The notes under the pieces were generated by a model. It did not search any database, had not been told where the DNA came from, and worked only from the letters and a program-made list of their open reading frames with translations. Shown piece by piece: positions 5,122 through 11,750 of a DNA stretch of 12,296 bases. The stretch comes from AP-15 sp035252905 (GTDB lineage: Bacteria > Pseudomonadota > Alphaproteobacteria > ATCC43930 > CGMCC-115725). The stretch lies in the NCBI GenBank assembly GCA_035252905.1, contig DATFCQ010000143.1, positions 1 to 12,296 of the forward strand, in the 5' to 3' direction. A program made the position numbers and the translations under genes. How positions within the stretch are numbered: the stretch's first letter is position 1; the number at the start of each line of letters is the position of its first letter.

Positions 5122-6897
5122 GTGGCGACAAAGCTTCTCTCCTATCTGAAGCCGTACCGCTGGCAGATCGTCTGGGCGCTCATTCAGATCCTGCTGACGG
5201 TCGGGTTCGAATTGCTGAAGCCGTGGCCGCTGCAGATCGTCATCGACCACGTGCTCGCGCACAAGCCTCTGCCGATCGCCGGCCTCGCAGCTCTGTCCGC
5301 GGGCCAGGTCCTGGTGCTCGCCTGCGTTGCGATTGTCCTCGTGCATCTCGGCGCCGGCGGGCTGACCCTGTTGCACAATTACACGACGATCCGCGTCGGG
5401 CAGGGCATGGTCAACGACCTGCGCGGCGCGCTCTACGCCCATCTGCAGCGTCTGTCGCTGGCGTTTCACAACCGCCAGCGGGTCGGCGACCTGCTGTATC
5501 GCATCACCGCCGACAGCTTTGCCGTACAGACGATGGTCATGAACGGCCTGTTGCCGATCCTGTCGGCGGTCATCCTGCTCGCCGGCATGCTGTTTGTGCT
5601 GTGGCCGCTCGATCCGCTGTTGACGGCGCTCGCCCTCAGCGTCGTGCCGGTCCTGTTCGCGCTGATCTCGGGCTTCAACCGCAAGATCGTCGCGGTCGCC
5701 GGCGACGTGCGTATAACCGAGAGCCGGGTCTACTCGCTGGTGCAGTGGGGGATGGCGGCGATCAAACTGGTCCAGGCGTTCACCAAGGAGGAGGAGGAGC
5801 ATCGCCGCTTCATGGGGGCGAGCCGCGACAGTCTCCGGGCGACCTTGCGGCTCTACAACTGGCAGACGTTCTATTCGGGGGCGGTCAATCTGGTCATCGC
5901 CGGCGGCACTGCGCTCGTCGTCTATGCCGGCGCGCGCGCGGTGCTGTCGGGCCGATTGACGCTCGGCCAGTTGATCGTGTTCATCTCCTACCTCGCCCAG
6001 CTCTACGCCCCGATCAACCAGATCACGCAGAGCTGGGGCCTGATTGCCGGGGCGCGGGTCGGGGCGCGGCGGGTATTCGAGGTGCTCGACACCGAGGCCG
6101 ATCTCGCCGACGGAACGGAGAATTTTCCGCCGCAGGGGGCGCGCGGAAACCTCGCCTGGCGGGGCGTCGTCTTCGGCTACGATCTCGGTGCGCCGGTGCT
6201 CTGCGGCATCGATCTCGCCGTCCCGGCCGGCGCCAAGGTCGCGATTGTCGGGCCGACCGGCGTCGGCAAATCGACCCTCCTGTCGCTGTTGCCGCGGTTT
6301 TTCGATCCGCTGGCGGGGCGGGTCGAGATCGACGGCGTCGATCTGCGCCGCTATCGGCTTGCTTCGCTGCGCCGCCAGATCGCGCTGGTCCTGCAGCCGC
6401 CGCTGATCTTTCCGCTGTCGGTGCGCGACAACATCGCCTATGGCCGGCCGGGCGCCGACGACGCGGCGATCGCGCAGGCGGCGCGGCTCGCCGCGATCGA
6501 CGAGCGGATCCGCGCATTGCCGCAGGGCTACGACACGATCATCGGCGAAGCGGGCGTCGCCCTCTCCGAGGGGGAAAAGCAGCGCATCACGATCGCCCGC
6601 GCCCTGTTGCGCGATGCGCCGATCCTGATTCTCGACGAGCCGACCTCGGCGCTCGACGCCGAGACCGAGGCCCTGGTCATGAAAGGGATCGAGCGCCTCG
6701 CCGAAGGGCGCACGACCTTGATCATCGCCCACCGGCTGTCGACGGTGCGGCGCTGCGATCATATCGTCGTATTGAAGGACGGCGTCATCTGCGAACAGGG
6801 CAGCTTTGCCGAGCTGATCCGCCACGCCGGACTCTTCGCCGCGTATTGCCGCACGCAATCGGCCTTTCCGGGCGGCAAAGACCTCGCCGAAGCCTGA
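5122..6897 (+). CDS. ABC exporter, fused transmembrane and ATPase domains (MsbA/NdvA-like)
   Basis: The 591-residue half-transporter has a type I exporter membrane domain of about six helices (residues about 12-310) followed by the ATPase. Walker A is GPTGVGKST at 377-385, the Q-loop lies in LVLQPP, the signature is LSEGEKQR at 481-488, Walker B ends LDEP with D505/E506, the D-loop is SALD, and the H-loop histidine is H537. It should work as an inner-membrane homodimer. The signature has Glu where LSGGQ has its first glycine, and Glu where Gln is usual. The start is a GTG 13 nt after the preceding gene, with no clear Shine-Dalgarno, suggesting translational coupling. Relatives export lipid A, peptides, drugs or glucans; the GH-GT2 and galE neighbours favour a glycan or glycolipid. 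NdvA (cyclic glucan exporter) is an attractive comparison, not a demonstrated identity. Confidence 0.88.
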   Translation: MATKLLSYLKPYRWQIVWALIQILLTVGFELLKPWPLQIVIDHVLAHKPLPIAGLAALSAGQVLVLACVAIVLVHLGAGGLTLLHNYTTIRVGQGMVNDLRGALYAHLQRLSLAFHNRQRVGDLLYRITADSFAVQTMVMNGLLPILSAVILLAGMLFVLWPLDPLLTALALSVVPVLFALISGFNRKIVAVAGDVRITESRVYSLVQWGMAAIKLVQAFTKEEEEHRRFMGASRDSLRATLRLYNWQTFYSGAVNLVIAGGTALVVYAGARAVLSGRLTLGQLIVFISYLAQLYAPINQITQSWGLIAGARVGARRVFEVLDTEADLADGTENFPPQGARGNLAWRGVVFGYDLGAPVLCGIDLAVPAGAKVAIVGPTGVGKSTLLSLLPRFFDPLAGRVEIDGVDLRRYRLASLRRQIALVLQPPLIFPLSVRDNIAYGRPGADDAAIAQAARLAAIDERIRALPQGYDTIIGEAGVALSEGEKQRITIARALLRDAPILILDEPTSALDAETEALVMKGIERLAEGRTTLIIAHRLSTVRRCDHIVVLKDGVICEQGSFAELIRHAGLFAAYCRTQSAFPGGKDLAEA

Positions 6898-7023
6898 GCC
6901 TTCAGGACCGAATGGATCGGGGATGAAGGTTGCCAGCCCGCGGCCGAGCGGCTAGCTTGGCGCGCGAGCGGCGCTGCGCTCCGGGGGGATCGACGCGGCG
7001 ACGCGGCGGGACATGAGGGGGAC

Positions 7024-7668
7024 ATGGTCGCCGAACCAGCGCACCGGGGAAAGGGGCCCTTTCCCGAGATCCGCATCGTCGCGATGGGCGGGGAGCGCCG
7101 GGCGCCCCTCGTCCTGACCCCGGCCGCGCAGATGGCGGCGGCGTCGGGCCTCATCTGCGGCGCCCTGGCATTGGGGTATCTCGCCATCAGTCAGGCCTCC
7201 GGCCTCCATCGCGTCGCCCAGCAGGAGAGGGCGGCGGTGCGGGCGGAGATCGCCAATACCGATCTGCAGGACGCGGTCGCGCGCCTGCAGGACAGATTGG
7301 CGAGAGCGGCGGGCGACCGCGCCGAGGCCGAAAGCCGGCTCTCCGCCATCGCCACCGAGGCCGGAGCCTTGCGCGGCCGGCTCGCCGCCGCCGAGACAAA
7401 AGTGCAGGCTTCCCGCGGCGCCGAGGCGCAGCAGCCCGGCGCTGCCGGGCCGTCGCCGTCGATCTCGGACCGCATCGCGCAATTGCGGGAGGCGCTCGCG
7501 CGCACCCGGCTCGAAGCGCATGCGCTCGCTGCCGAGAGCGCGACCCTGGCGGCGCGCCTCAACAAGACCAGGGCCGACCGCGCCGCCGAGAACACCCTGT
7601 CGCGCCGCTACGAAGCAAGCCTCGCCGAGGCCCGGCACGCCGCACGCCGGCCCGGCGGCCGGCGGTAG
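7024..7668 (+). CDS. Membrane-anchored coiled-coil protein of unknown function
   Basis: The 214-residue protein has a short basic N-terminus, one hydrophobic helix (about residues 37-56) and then two long Ala/Arg/Glu/Leu-rich coiled-coil stretches (about 62-130 and 148-205) split by a Gly/Pro-rich linker near 136-147. A type II anchor with the coiled coil in the periplasm is likely. GAGGGG lies just before the ATG at 7024 with a short 2-nt gap. The layout (a PEIRIV-type leader, a helix, then coiled coil) recalls the N-terminal half of some alphaproteobacterial M23 peptidoglycan peptidases, but no peptidase domain follows, so it may be a truncated or stand-alone relative. This comparison rests on general layout only. 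It lies 126 nt after the exporter gene and could share its transcript or work in envelope assembly. The short ATG at 6923 before it leads nowhere. Confidence 0.65.
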   Translation: MVAEPAHRGKGPFPEIRIVAMGGERRAPLVLTPAAQMAAASGLICGALALGYLAISQASGLHRVAQQERAAVRAEIANTDLQDAVARLQDRLARAAGDRAEAESRLSAIATEAGALRGRLAAAETKVQASRGAEAQQPGAAGPSPSISDRIAQLREALARTRLEAHALAAESATLAARLNKTRADRAAENTLSRRYEASLAEARHAARRPGGRR

Positions 7669-7677
7669 CGCCGCCCC

Positions 7678-7727
7678 GGCTTTGGCTGTTGTCGCTGTTT
7701 TTGCAGCCGTAAAAACAGCCAGAAGCC
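7678..7727. terminator. Stem-loop region with two competing pairings, possible terminator between converging genes
   Basis: The right arm (7711-7727, A-rich then ACAGCCAGAAGCC) can pair with either of two left partners. One is GGCTTTGGCTGTT (7678-7690), 13 pairs with one bulge against 7714-7727. The other is GCTGTTTTT (7694-7702), a perfect 9-bp match to AAAAACAGC (7711-7719). It lies 9 nt after the stop of the coiled-coil gene, a terminator-like place, but no T-run follows the stem on the + strand. Confidence 0.35.
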
Positions 7728-7749
7728 TAAGGGCCTGTTTGAGGGAGGA

Positions 7750-7785
7750 CGATGGCGGAATGCGCTGCGCTTTTCCGCCCTACAA
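7750..7785. repeat. Interspersed palindromic repeat of a widespread proteobacterial type
   Basis: GGCGGAA (7754-7760) and TTCCGCC (7773-7779) flank a GCGCTGCGC centre, followed by CTACAACG. On the other strand it reads as a GTAGGGCGGAAAAGCGCAGCG-like unit, a pattern recurring between genes in many proteobacterial genomes. Multicopy status here cannot be checked in this window. The remainder of the 194-nt gap (7786-7862) shows nothing I can name. Confidence 0.6.
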
Positions 7786-7862
7786 CGTTCTTCGCAAGCC
7801 TGGAGCGTATGGCGGTGCGGCCGGGTTGAAATCCTCAAGATGACCTCCGCGACCCCGGCTGG

Positions 7863-8297
7863 TCAGGCTGGCGCGGCAGGCGACTCCCAGGGGCTGATGA
7901 CAGGAACGCCACAATTCTCGAAATCGCCGGTGTCGCGGGTGGCAACGGCCAGACCGCGGGACTTGGCAATCGCCGCGATCAGGCCGTCAAAGCCTTCGAG
8001 GCGCCGGCCGATGCGTTCGCGAGCCACGACGATGTCGCCATAGGCATCCGCCGCGGCGGCATCAAAATCGAACAGGCGCCCGGAAAAGCCGCGAGCCATG
8101 AAATTGTCGAGCCTCATTTCGAGATCGCGACGGCGCCTCCCGAAAGGCAACCGCGCCAAGCCGTATCTGATCTCGGCGATAGTGATCGTGGTCGTTGCCA
8201 GCTCTGCGAAGACGCGATCTCGCAACCAGCCCAAGACAACAGGATTGGGGCTGGAGCGCATGACCTCCGAGATGACATTTGTATCGAGGATGATCAT
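7863..8297 (-). CDS. vapC: PIN-domain ribonuclease toxin (VapC/FitB family)
   Basis: The 144-residue protein is a full-length PIN domain, a Mg-dependent ribonuclease that in toxin-antitoxin pairs cleaves tRNA, rRNA or mRNA until bound by its antitoxin. The acidic residues expected at the active site are present: D5 in ILDTNV, E42 in IAEIRYG, D104 in EGFDGLIAA, and D122/D125 in TRDTGDF. It starts with ATG at 8297, overlapping the antitoxin stop by four bases (ATGA), so translation is coupled and the antitoxin is made first. LDTNVISEVMR and the IAEIRYGLARLP stretch are typical of the FitB-like branch. The reading frame is intact, with no sign of decay. RNA target unknown. Confidence 0.9.
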   Translation of the reverse strand: MIILDTNVISEVMRSSPNPVVLGWLRDRVFAELATTTITIAEIRYGLARLPFGRRRRDLEMRLDNFMARGFSGRLFDFDAAAADAYGDIVVARERIGRRLEGFDGLIAAIAKSRGLAVATRDTGDFENCGVPVISPWESPAAPA

Positions 8298-8539
8298 CGG
8301 TCGTCAAAGCGCGGCGGCGCCGAGGGCTGGACTGCAGGGTGCGGCTCAAGATCGATCCCGTGCTTGGGTCCGAACAGGGCGAGGGCAAGGTCAGCCAGTG
8401 TTTGCGGCCGGTCCCCGTCCAAGGCTTCGCGCAGAATAGAGCGCGCTTCCTCCTCCATCGAGCGCCCGTGCTCAGCGGCACGGATCCTGAGCCGCGTCTT
8501 CAAACCGTCTTCGAGATTCCTGATCGTGATGCTTGCCAT
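8294..8539 (-). CDS. vapB: Ribbon-helix-helix antitoxin (FitA/VapB type)
   Basis: An 81-residue partner of the PIN toxin. The N-terminus MASITIRNLEDGLKTRLRI forms the expected DNA-binding beta-strand and first helix of a ribbon-helix-helix fold, and the GRSMEEEARSILREAL stretch is typical of FitA-like antitoxins. The C-terminal part (LALFGPKHGIDLEP and the proline-rich end) should wrap around the toxin. The internal ATG at 8539 is chosen over one at 8566: it places the strand at the N-terminus as in relatives, and the upstream ATG lies inside the operator palindrome. It probably represses its own operon together with the toxin. Confidence 0.85.
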   Translation of the reverse strand: MASITIRNLEDGLKTRLRIRAAEHGRSMEEEARSILREALDGDRPQTLADLALALFGPKHGIDLEPHPAVQPSAPPRFDDR

Positions 8540-8553
8540 CAGAAAAGCCCATA

Positions 8554-8568
8554 GATTGCACTGCAATC
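8554..8568 (-). promoter_or_regulatory. Operator-like palindrome of the toxin-antitoxin operon
   Basis: GATTGCA-C-TGCAATC is a perfect 15-bp palindrome (7-bp arms) 14 nt upstream of the antitoxin start, at the edge of the likely -10. Ribbon-helix-helix antitoxins bind such sites for autorepression. A second, shorter symmetric site, GATG-T-CATC (8582-8590), lies in the promoter spacer. Confidence 0.6.
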
Positions 8569-8598
8569 ATATAGGGATAATGATGTCATCTATGTCAA
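8569..8598 (-). promoter_or_regulatory. Promoter of the toxin-antitoxin operon
   Basis: On the - strand a perfect TTGACA (-35, 8598-8593) is followed after 18 nt by CTATAT (8574-8569) as a possible -10; TATATG one base further is an alternative with a 19-nt spacer. The surrounding 8550-8600 is AT-rich relative to the rest of the window. The other part of this gap (8599-8707) shows no feature I can support. Confidence 0.5.
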
Positions 8599-8707
8599 CC
8601 GCTCGCAAGGGGAGACCCGCCCGGCGGCATTGTAGTGGTCGAAGAATGGCGGAATGTGCTCGCGATTGCGAAGACCGGGTTGTTCCGCTCTTGTTTTGCG
8701 CCCGTGG

Positions 8708-10663
8708 TCAGCGCGCGAGGTCGCTGACCAACGAGAAGGCCGAGCGGTGGCCGGCCTGGCCGCGATAGATCTGCAGGTTTTCGAGCACGCGCTGCACGTA
8801 GTTGCGCGTCTCGTTGACTGGGATCATCTCGATCCAGTCGACCATGTCGATCTTGCCGCCGCGCGGGTCGCCGTAGTCCTGCAGCCATTGCCGTACCCGC
8901 CCGGGGCCGGCGTTGTAGGCGGCGATGGCGAGCGCGTAGGAGCCGCCGAAATCGTCGATAAGGCTCTGCAGATAGGCGCGCCCGAGACTGATGTTGTAGG
9001 TGCCGTCGGCGGCGAGCCGTACCGGCGAAAACGGCAGGTTGATCTCCTTGGCGACCGCCTTGGCCGTGGCCGGCATCAACTGCATCAGCCCGCGTGCGCC
9101 GACCGGGCTCGTCGCCTGGGGTTCGAACTCGCTTTCCTGGCGCATGATCGCAAGCAACAGCGCGCGCTCGGTCTTGCCGCCCTCGGGCAAGGCGATATCG
9201 GGATAGCCGTGCATCATCAGGGGCATACCGGCGCGCACCGCGATCTGGGCAATGTCGATCCCGAGATCGAGGCGTCCCTCCTGTTCGGCGAGCCCGGCGA
9301 GCATCGCGAAATCCGCGGCGCTCTTGGCATGCTTTGCCAGATGCAGCAGAAAGGCCTTGGCGAGTTCGGGATAACCGGCGGCAAAGAACAGCCGGGTGGC
9401 GCGGACCAGTTCGTTGCCCTCGAAGCGGGCGCGCAGCGCGGCGTCGGGGATCGGTTCGGGCCCCGGATGCGGCGGCGCGTCCTGGCCGAGCTGGTGCGCC
9501 GCGATCTGCCCGTAGAAGGTCGCCATATGGGCGGCGCCGACGGCAAACCATTTCTCGGCGAGTTCCGATTTGTCCTCCGCCTCGGCGGCGCGTCCGCCCC
9601 AATAGCCGGCGCGCGCCTTGATAAAAGACGTATCCGCCTGGGTCAGGATATGCGCGAAATGATCAAAGGCGACCGCCGGCTGCTTCATGAAGTTGAGGGC
9701 GATGAAGCCGAGCAGAAACTCGGCCTCGGCATCGGCATTGCCTTCGAGCCGGCCATGCTGCGCGACGATCCGATAGGCGAGATCGGGCTTGCCGTTGGCG
9801 AGGAGCCGGCGCGCGACGATCTGGCGCTCGCCCCACCAGGCAAGGGGGTGGACGGGGTCGCCCTTCTCGGCGAGCAGGATCTTGACCGCCGCGTCGACGT
9901 CGTTCCGTTTGCGGTCCCAGCGCGCCTCGTCGAACAGCAGACCGGGATCGGTACGCAGCGGCGCCGGAATATGAGCGTAAAGGGCAGGCGCATCGGCGGC
10001 CATCGCCGCGAGCGCCAGCCGCGTCTCGGCGAGGGCGCGCTCGTTCGGCGCGACCCGCTTCAGCATGCGCCGCGCCGCTTCCGACTGATCGTTCCACAAC
10101 AGCCGATCGAGACGCGCCACATCGTCCTGCGGGCGGATCGCCGCACTGTGATGGGCGAGAAAATCCTTTTCGTCGGCGGCGCCGAAATTACCGTTGATCC
10201 AAGCCGCCCGCAGCGCCGCCGTGCCGCCTGCCGCATCGCCGCGGTCGAGCGTGATCTCGGCCTGGCGAACCAAGCCCGGCGCGCTGATCGGAGGAAAGCG
10301 CTTGAACCAGTCCTCCGCGGTGGCGTCGCTCTGGCCGGAAAGCGCTTCCTCGGCGCGCCGACGCAACGCCTTCTGCCCCGGCCAGTCGGGGTTCTGCGCG
10401 AGGAAGGTGCTGATCGCGGCAAAGCGACCGGCCGGGCTCGCATGGATCAGATCCATCCAATGCAGGATTTTGCCCAGCACCGGCTCCCCGGTATGGGCTG
10501 CTTCGCCATAGGCGCGCTTCCAATCGCCGCTGCGGGCGGCGGCGAGGGCGGCATGCGCCGCCGCGATGTCGGCGGGGGTCACGGGCTGCGCCCGGCCAGG
10601 GCCGGGGCCGAGCGCGACGATGCCAAGGGCGAGAGCCAGCAGGAGGCGGGGCGCCGGAATCAA
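8708..10663 (-). CDS. slt: Soluble lytic murein transglycosylase (Slt70-like)
   Basis: A 651-residue periplasmic enzyme that cleaves the MurNAc-GlcNAc bond of peptidoglycan non-hydrolytically, giving 1,6-anhydroMurNAc ends. A signal peptide is clear (MIPAPRLLLALALGIVALG, cleavage probably after GRA near residue 24). Residues about 30-480 form the alpha-superhelical region of Slt-type enzymes, rich in paired helices (for example the WWGERQ and GYWGGRAAE segments). The C-terminal lysozyme-like domain has the catalytic glutamate E510 in MRQESEFEP, GARGLMQLMP at 522-531, and AYNAGPGR at 582-589, then the NYVQRVLENLQIYR end motif. The start is TTG at 10663, supported by AAAGGAG 5 nt upstream and by the signal peptide. 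It diverges from dapA across 195 nt. A gene symbol of sltY type is interchangeable. Confidence 0.93.
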   Translation of the reverse strand: MIPAPRLLLALALGIVALGPGPGRAQPVTPADIAAAHAALAAARSGDWKRAYGEAAHTGEPVLGKILHWMDLIHASPAGRFAAISTFLAQNPDWPGQKALRRRAEEALSGQSDATAEDWFKRFPPISAPGLVRQAEITLDRGDAAGGTAALRAAWINGNFGAADEKDFLAHHSAAIRPQDDVARLDRLLWNDQSEAARRMLKRVAPNERALAETRLALAAMAADAPALYAHIPAPLRTDPGLLFDEARWDRKRNDVDAAVKILLAEKGDPVHPLAWWGERQIVARRLLANGKPDLAYRIVAQHGRLEGNADAEAEFLLGFIALNFMKQPAVAFDHFAHILTQADTSFIKARAGYWGGRAAEAEDKSELAEKWFAVGAAHMATFYGQIAAHQLGQDAPPHPGPEPIPDAALRARFEGNELVRATRLFFAAGYPELAKAFLLHLAKHAKSAADFAMLAGLAEQEGRLDLGIDIAQIAVRAGMPLMMHGYPDIALPEGGKTERALLLAIMRQESEFEPQATSPVGARGLMQLMPATAKAVAKEINLPFSPVRLAADGTYNISLGRAYLQSLIDDFGGSYALAIAAYNAGPGRVRQWLQDYGDPRGGKIDMVDWIEMIPVNETRNYVQRVLENLQIYRGQAGHRSAFSLVSDLAR

Positions 10664-10668
10664 GACCG

Positions 10669-10675
10669 CTCCTTT
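10669..10675 (-). promoter_or_regulatory. Ribosome-binding site supporting a TTG start for slt
   Basis: AAAGGAG on the - strand, 5 nt before the TTG at 10663. It decides an otherwise unusual start codon. Confidence 0.75.
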
Positions 10676-10702
10676 ACCTGGGACAAAAATGAGGCAAATG
10701 GC

Positions 10703-10731
10703 TGCTTACGTTTTTTTCGTGCCTGCCGCAA
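10703..10731 (-). promoter_or_regulatory. Candidate slt promoter
   Basis: On the - strand TTGCGG (10731-10726) and TAAGCA (10708-10703) are spaced by 17 nt, with an A-run in the spacer. The match to consensus is partial. Confidence 0.35.
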
Positions 10732-10741
10732 GCCGTGTTGT

Positions 10742-10775
10742 CCTGCGCGCGCGATCGCCTATCGCGCGAAGCAGG
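10742..10775. repeat. Imperfect 34-nt palindrome between slt and dapA
   Basis: CCTGC (10742-10746) pairs with GCAGG (10771-10775), and the inner CGCGCGAT (10748-10755) pairs perfectly with ATCGCGCG (10761-10768) around a 5-nt loop. It lies between the two candidate divergent promoters, where a regulator site would be expected; a mere stem-loop or repeat is also possible. Confidence 0.5.
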
Positions 10776-10797
10776 TGCGGGGCCGGCAGGGAGATTG

Positions 10798-10826
10798 TTG
10801 AAGCCCGGGGTGGGGGGGACTATCGT
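10798..10826 (+). promoter_or_regulatory. Candidate dapA promoter
   Basis: TTGAAG (10798-10803) and TATCGT (10821-10826) are 17 nt apart. This would give a short leader of about 25 nt before the ATG at 10859. Confidence 0.4.
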
Positions 10827-10847
10827 TGACGCGCTCTGCCGCAATTC

Positions 10848-10854
10848 GGGAGGA
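10848..10854 (+). promoter_or_regulatory. Ribosome-binding site of dapA
   Basis: GGGAGGA with 4 nt to the ATG at 10859. It rules out the longer in-frame reading from a TTG at 10826. Confidence 0.8.
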
Positions 10855-10858
10855 AACG

Positions 10859-11734
10859 ATGCTCAAGGGGTCGCTCGTCGCGCTGATCACGCCCTTCCGC
10901 AACGGCGCGGTCGATGAAGCTGCGTTCCAGAAGTTTGTCGCCTGGCAGATCGAGGAGGGCACGCACGGTCTGGTTCCGTGCGGCACCACCGGCGAATCGC
11001 CGACCGTGCACGACAACGAGCATCGCCGCCTTGTTGCCTTGTGCGCCGAGGTGGCGGCGGGAAAGATCCCGGTCGTCGCCGGAACCGCGTCAAACTCGAC
11101 CGAACATACGATCGCGCTGACCCGGCAGGCAAAGGAGGCCGGCGCCGACGCGGCGCTGATCGCCTGCCCCTATTACAACAAGCCGACGCAGGAAGGCCTC
11201 TATCAGCATTTCAAGGCGATCCACGACGCGGTCGACCTGCCGATCGTGATCTACAACATCCCGGGCCGCACCTCGGTCGACATGGCGACGGCGACGATGG
11301 CACGGCTCGCCAAATTGCCCAACATCATCGGCGTCAAGGACGCCACCAACGATCTCGCGCGCCCGCTCAAGATGCGGGTCGAGATCGGCGCGGATTTCGC
11401 GCTATTGTCGGGCGAGGACGCAACCGCCGTCGCCTATCTGGCGCAAGGCGGGCAGGGTTGCATCTCGGTGACCGCCAATGTCGCGCCGCGGCTGTGCGCC
11501 GACCTGCACGAGGCCTGGCAGAGGGGCGAGGTCGCCACCGTGCGCCGGATCAACGAGCGCCTCTTTCCGCTGCACGAGGCGCTGTTTGTCGAGACCAGCC
11601 CGGCGCCGGTCAAATATGCGGTCTCGTTGCTCGGCCGCGCGACCGCCGAACTGCGCCAGCCCCTGTGGCCGGTCACGCCGGAGACGCGCGAGAGGGTCGA
11701 GCGGGCGATGCGCGGCGCCGGCCTCCTGAACTGA
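10859..11734 (+). CDS. dapA: 4-hydroxy-tetrahydrodipicolinate synthase
   Basis: A 291-residue cytosolic class I aldolase-type enzyme that condenses pyruvate with aspartate semialdehyde, the first committed step of lysine and diaminopimelate synthesis. The Schiff-base lysine is K160 in GVKDAT. The catalytic triad is visible as T43 (CGTTGES), Y132 (IYNIPGRT) and Y106 (PYYNKPTQ), and R137 would bind the substrate carboxylate; each is one position below E. coli numbering. Length is normal (about 292). The ATG at 10859 is fixed by its ribosome-binding site and by homologue length. Expected to be a tetramer; lysine feedback cannot be judged. Diaminopimelate feeds peptidoglycan, which fits the divergent neighbour slt. 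smpB follows after 16 nt and probably shares the transcript. Confidence 0.95.
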   Translation: MLKGSLVALITPFRNGAVDEAAFQKFVAWQIEEGTHGLVPCGTTGESPTVHDNEHRRLVALCAEVAAGKIPVVAGTASNSTEHTIALTRQAKEAGADAALIACPYYNKPTQEGLYQHFKAIHDAVDLPIVIYNIPGRTSVDMATATMARLAKLPNIIGVKDATNDLARPLKMRVEIGADFALLSGEDATAVAYLAQGGQGCISVTANVAPRLCADLHEAWQRGEVATVRRINERLFPLHEALFVETSPAPVKYAVSLLGRATAELRQPLWPVTPETRERVERAMRGAGLLN

Positions 11735-11750
11735 GCGGGCAGCCTCGCGC

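Noticed and set aside
5017..6858. A 613-codon open frame on the - strand opposite the ABC exporter, and similar long frames opposite galE (1189-2328), the GH-GT2 gene (2391-3869) and slt (8654-10801 on +).
   Set aside because: They mirror the G/C third-position bias of the real genes. Their products are rich in Arg, Gly, Asp and Ala, show no domain motif, and have no ribosome-binding site, whereas the genes on the chosen strand carry full catalytic motifs.
7434..7450. 7-bp stem GCCCGGC-GCT-GCCGGGC in the linker of the coiled-coil gene.
   Set aside because: Small, inside a Gly/Pro-coding linker, and expected by chance at this GC content.
7678..7862. A CRISPR array or small RNA gene in the gap between the coiled-coil gene and vapC.
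   Set aside because: There are no regularly spaced direct repeats and no promoter-terminator pair; only palindromic elements are visible.
8098..8439. Open frames on + across the toxin-antitoxin genes.
   Set aside because: The - strand carries a complete PIN toxin and ribbon-helix-helix antitoxin with a coupled overlap; the + frames have no recognisable protein.
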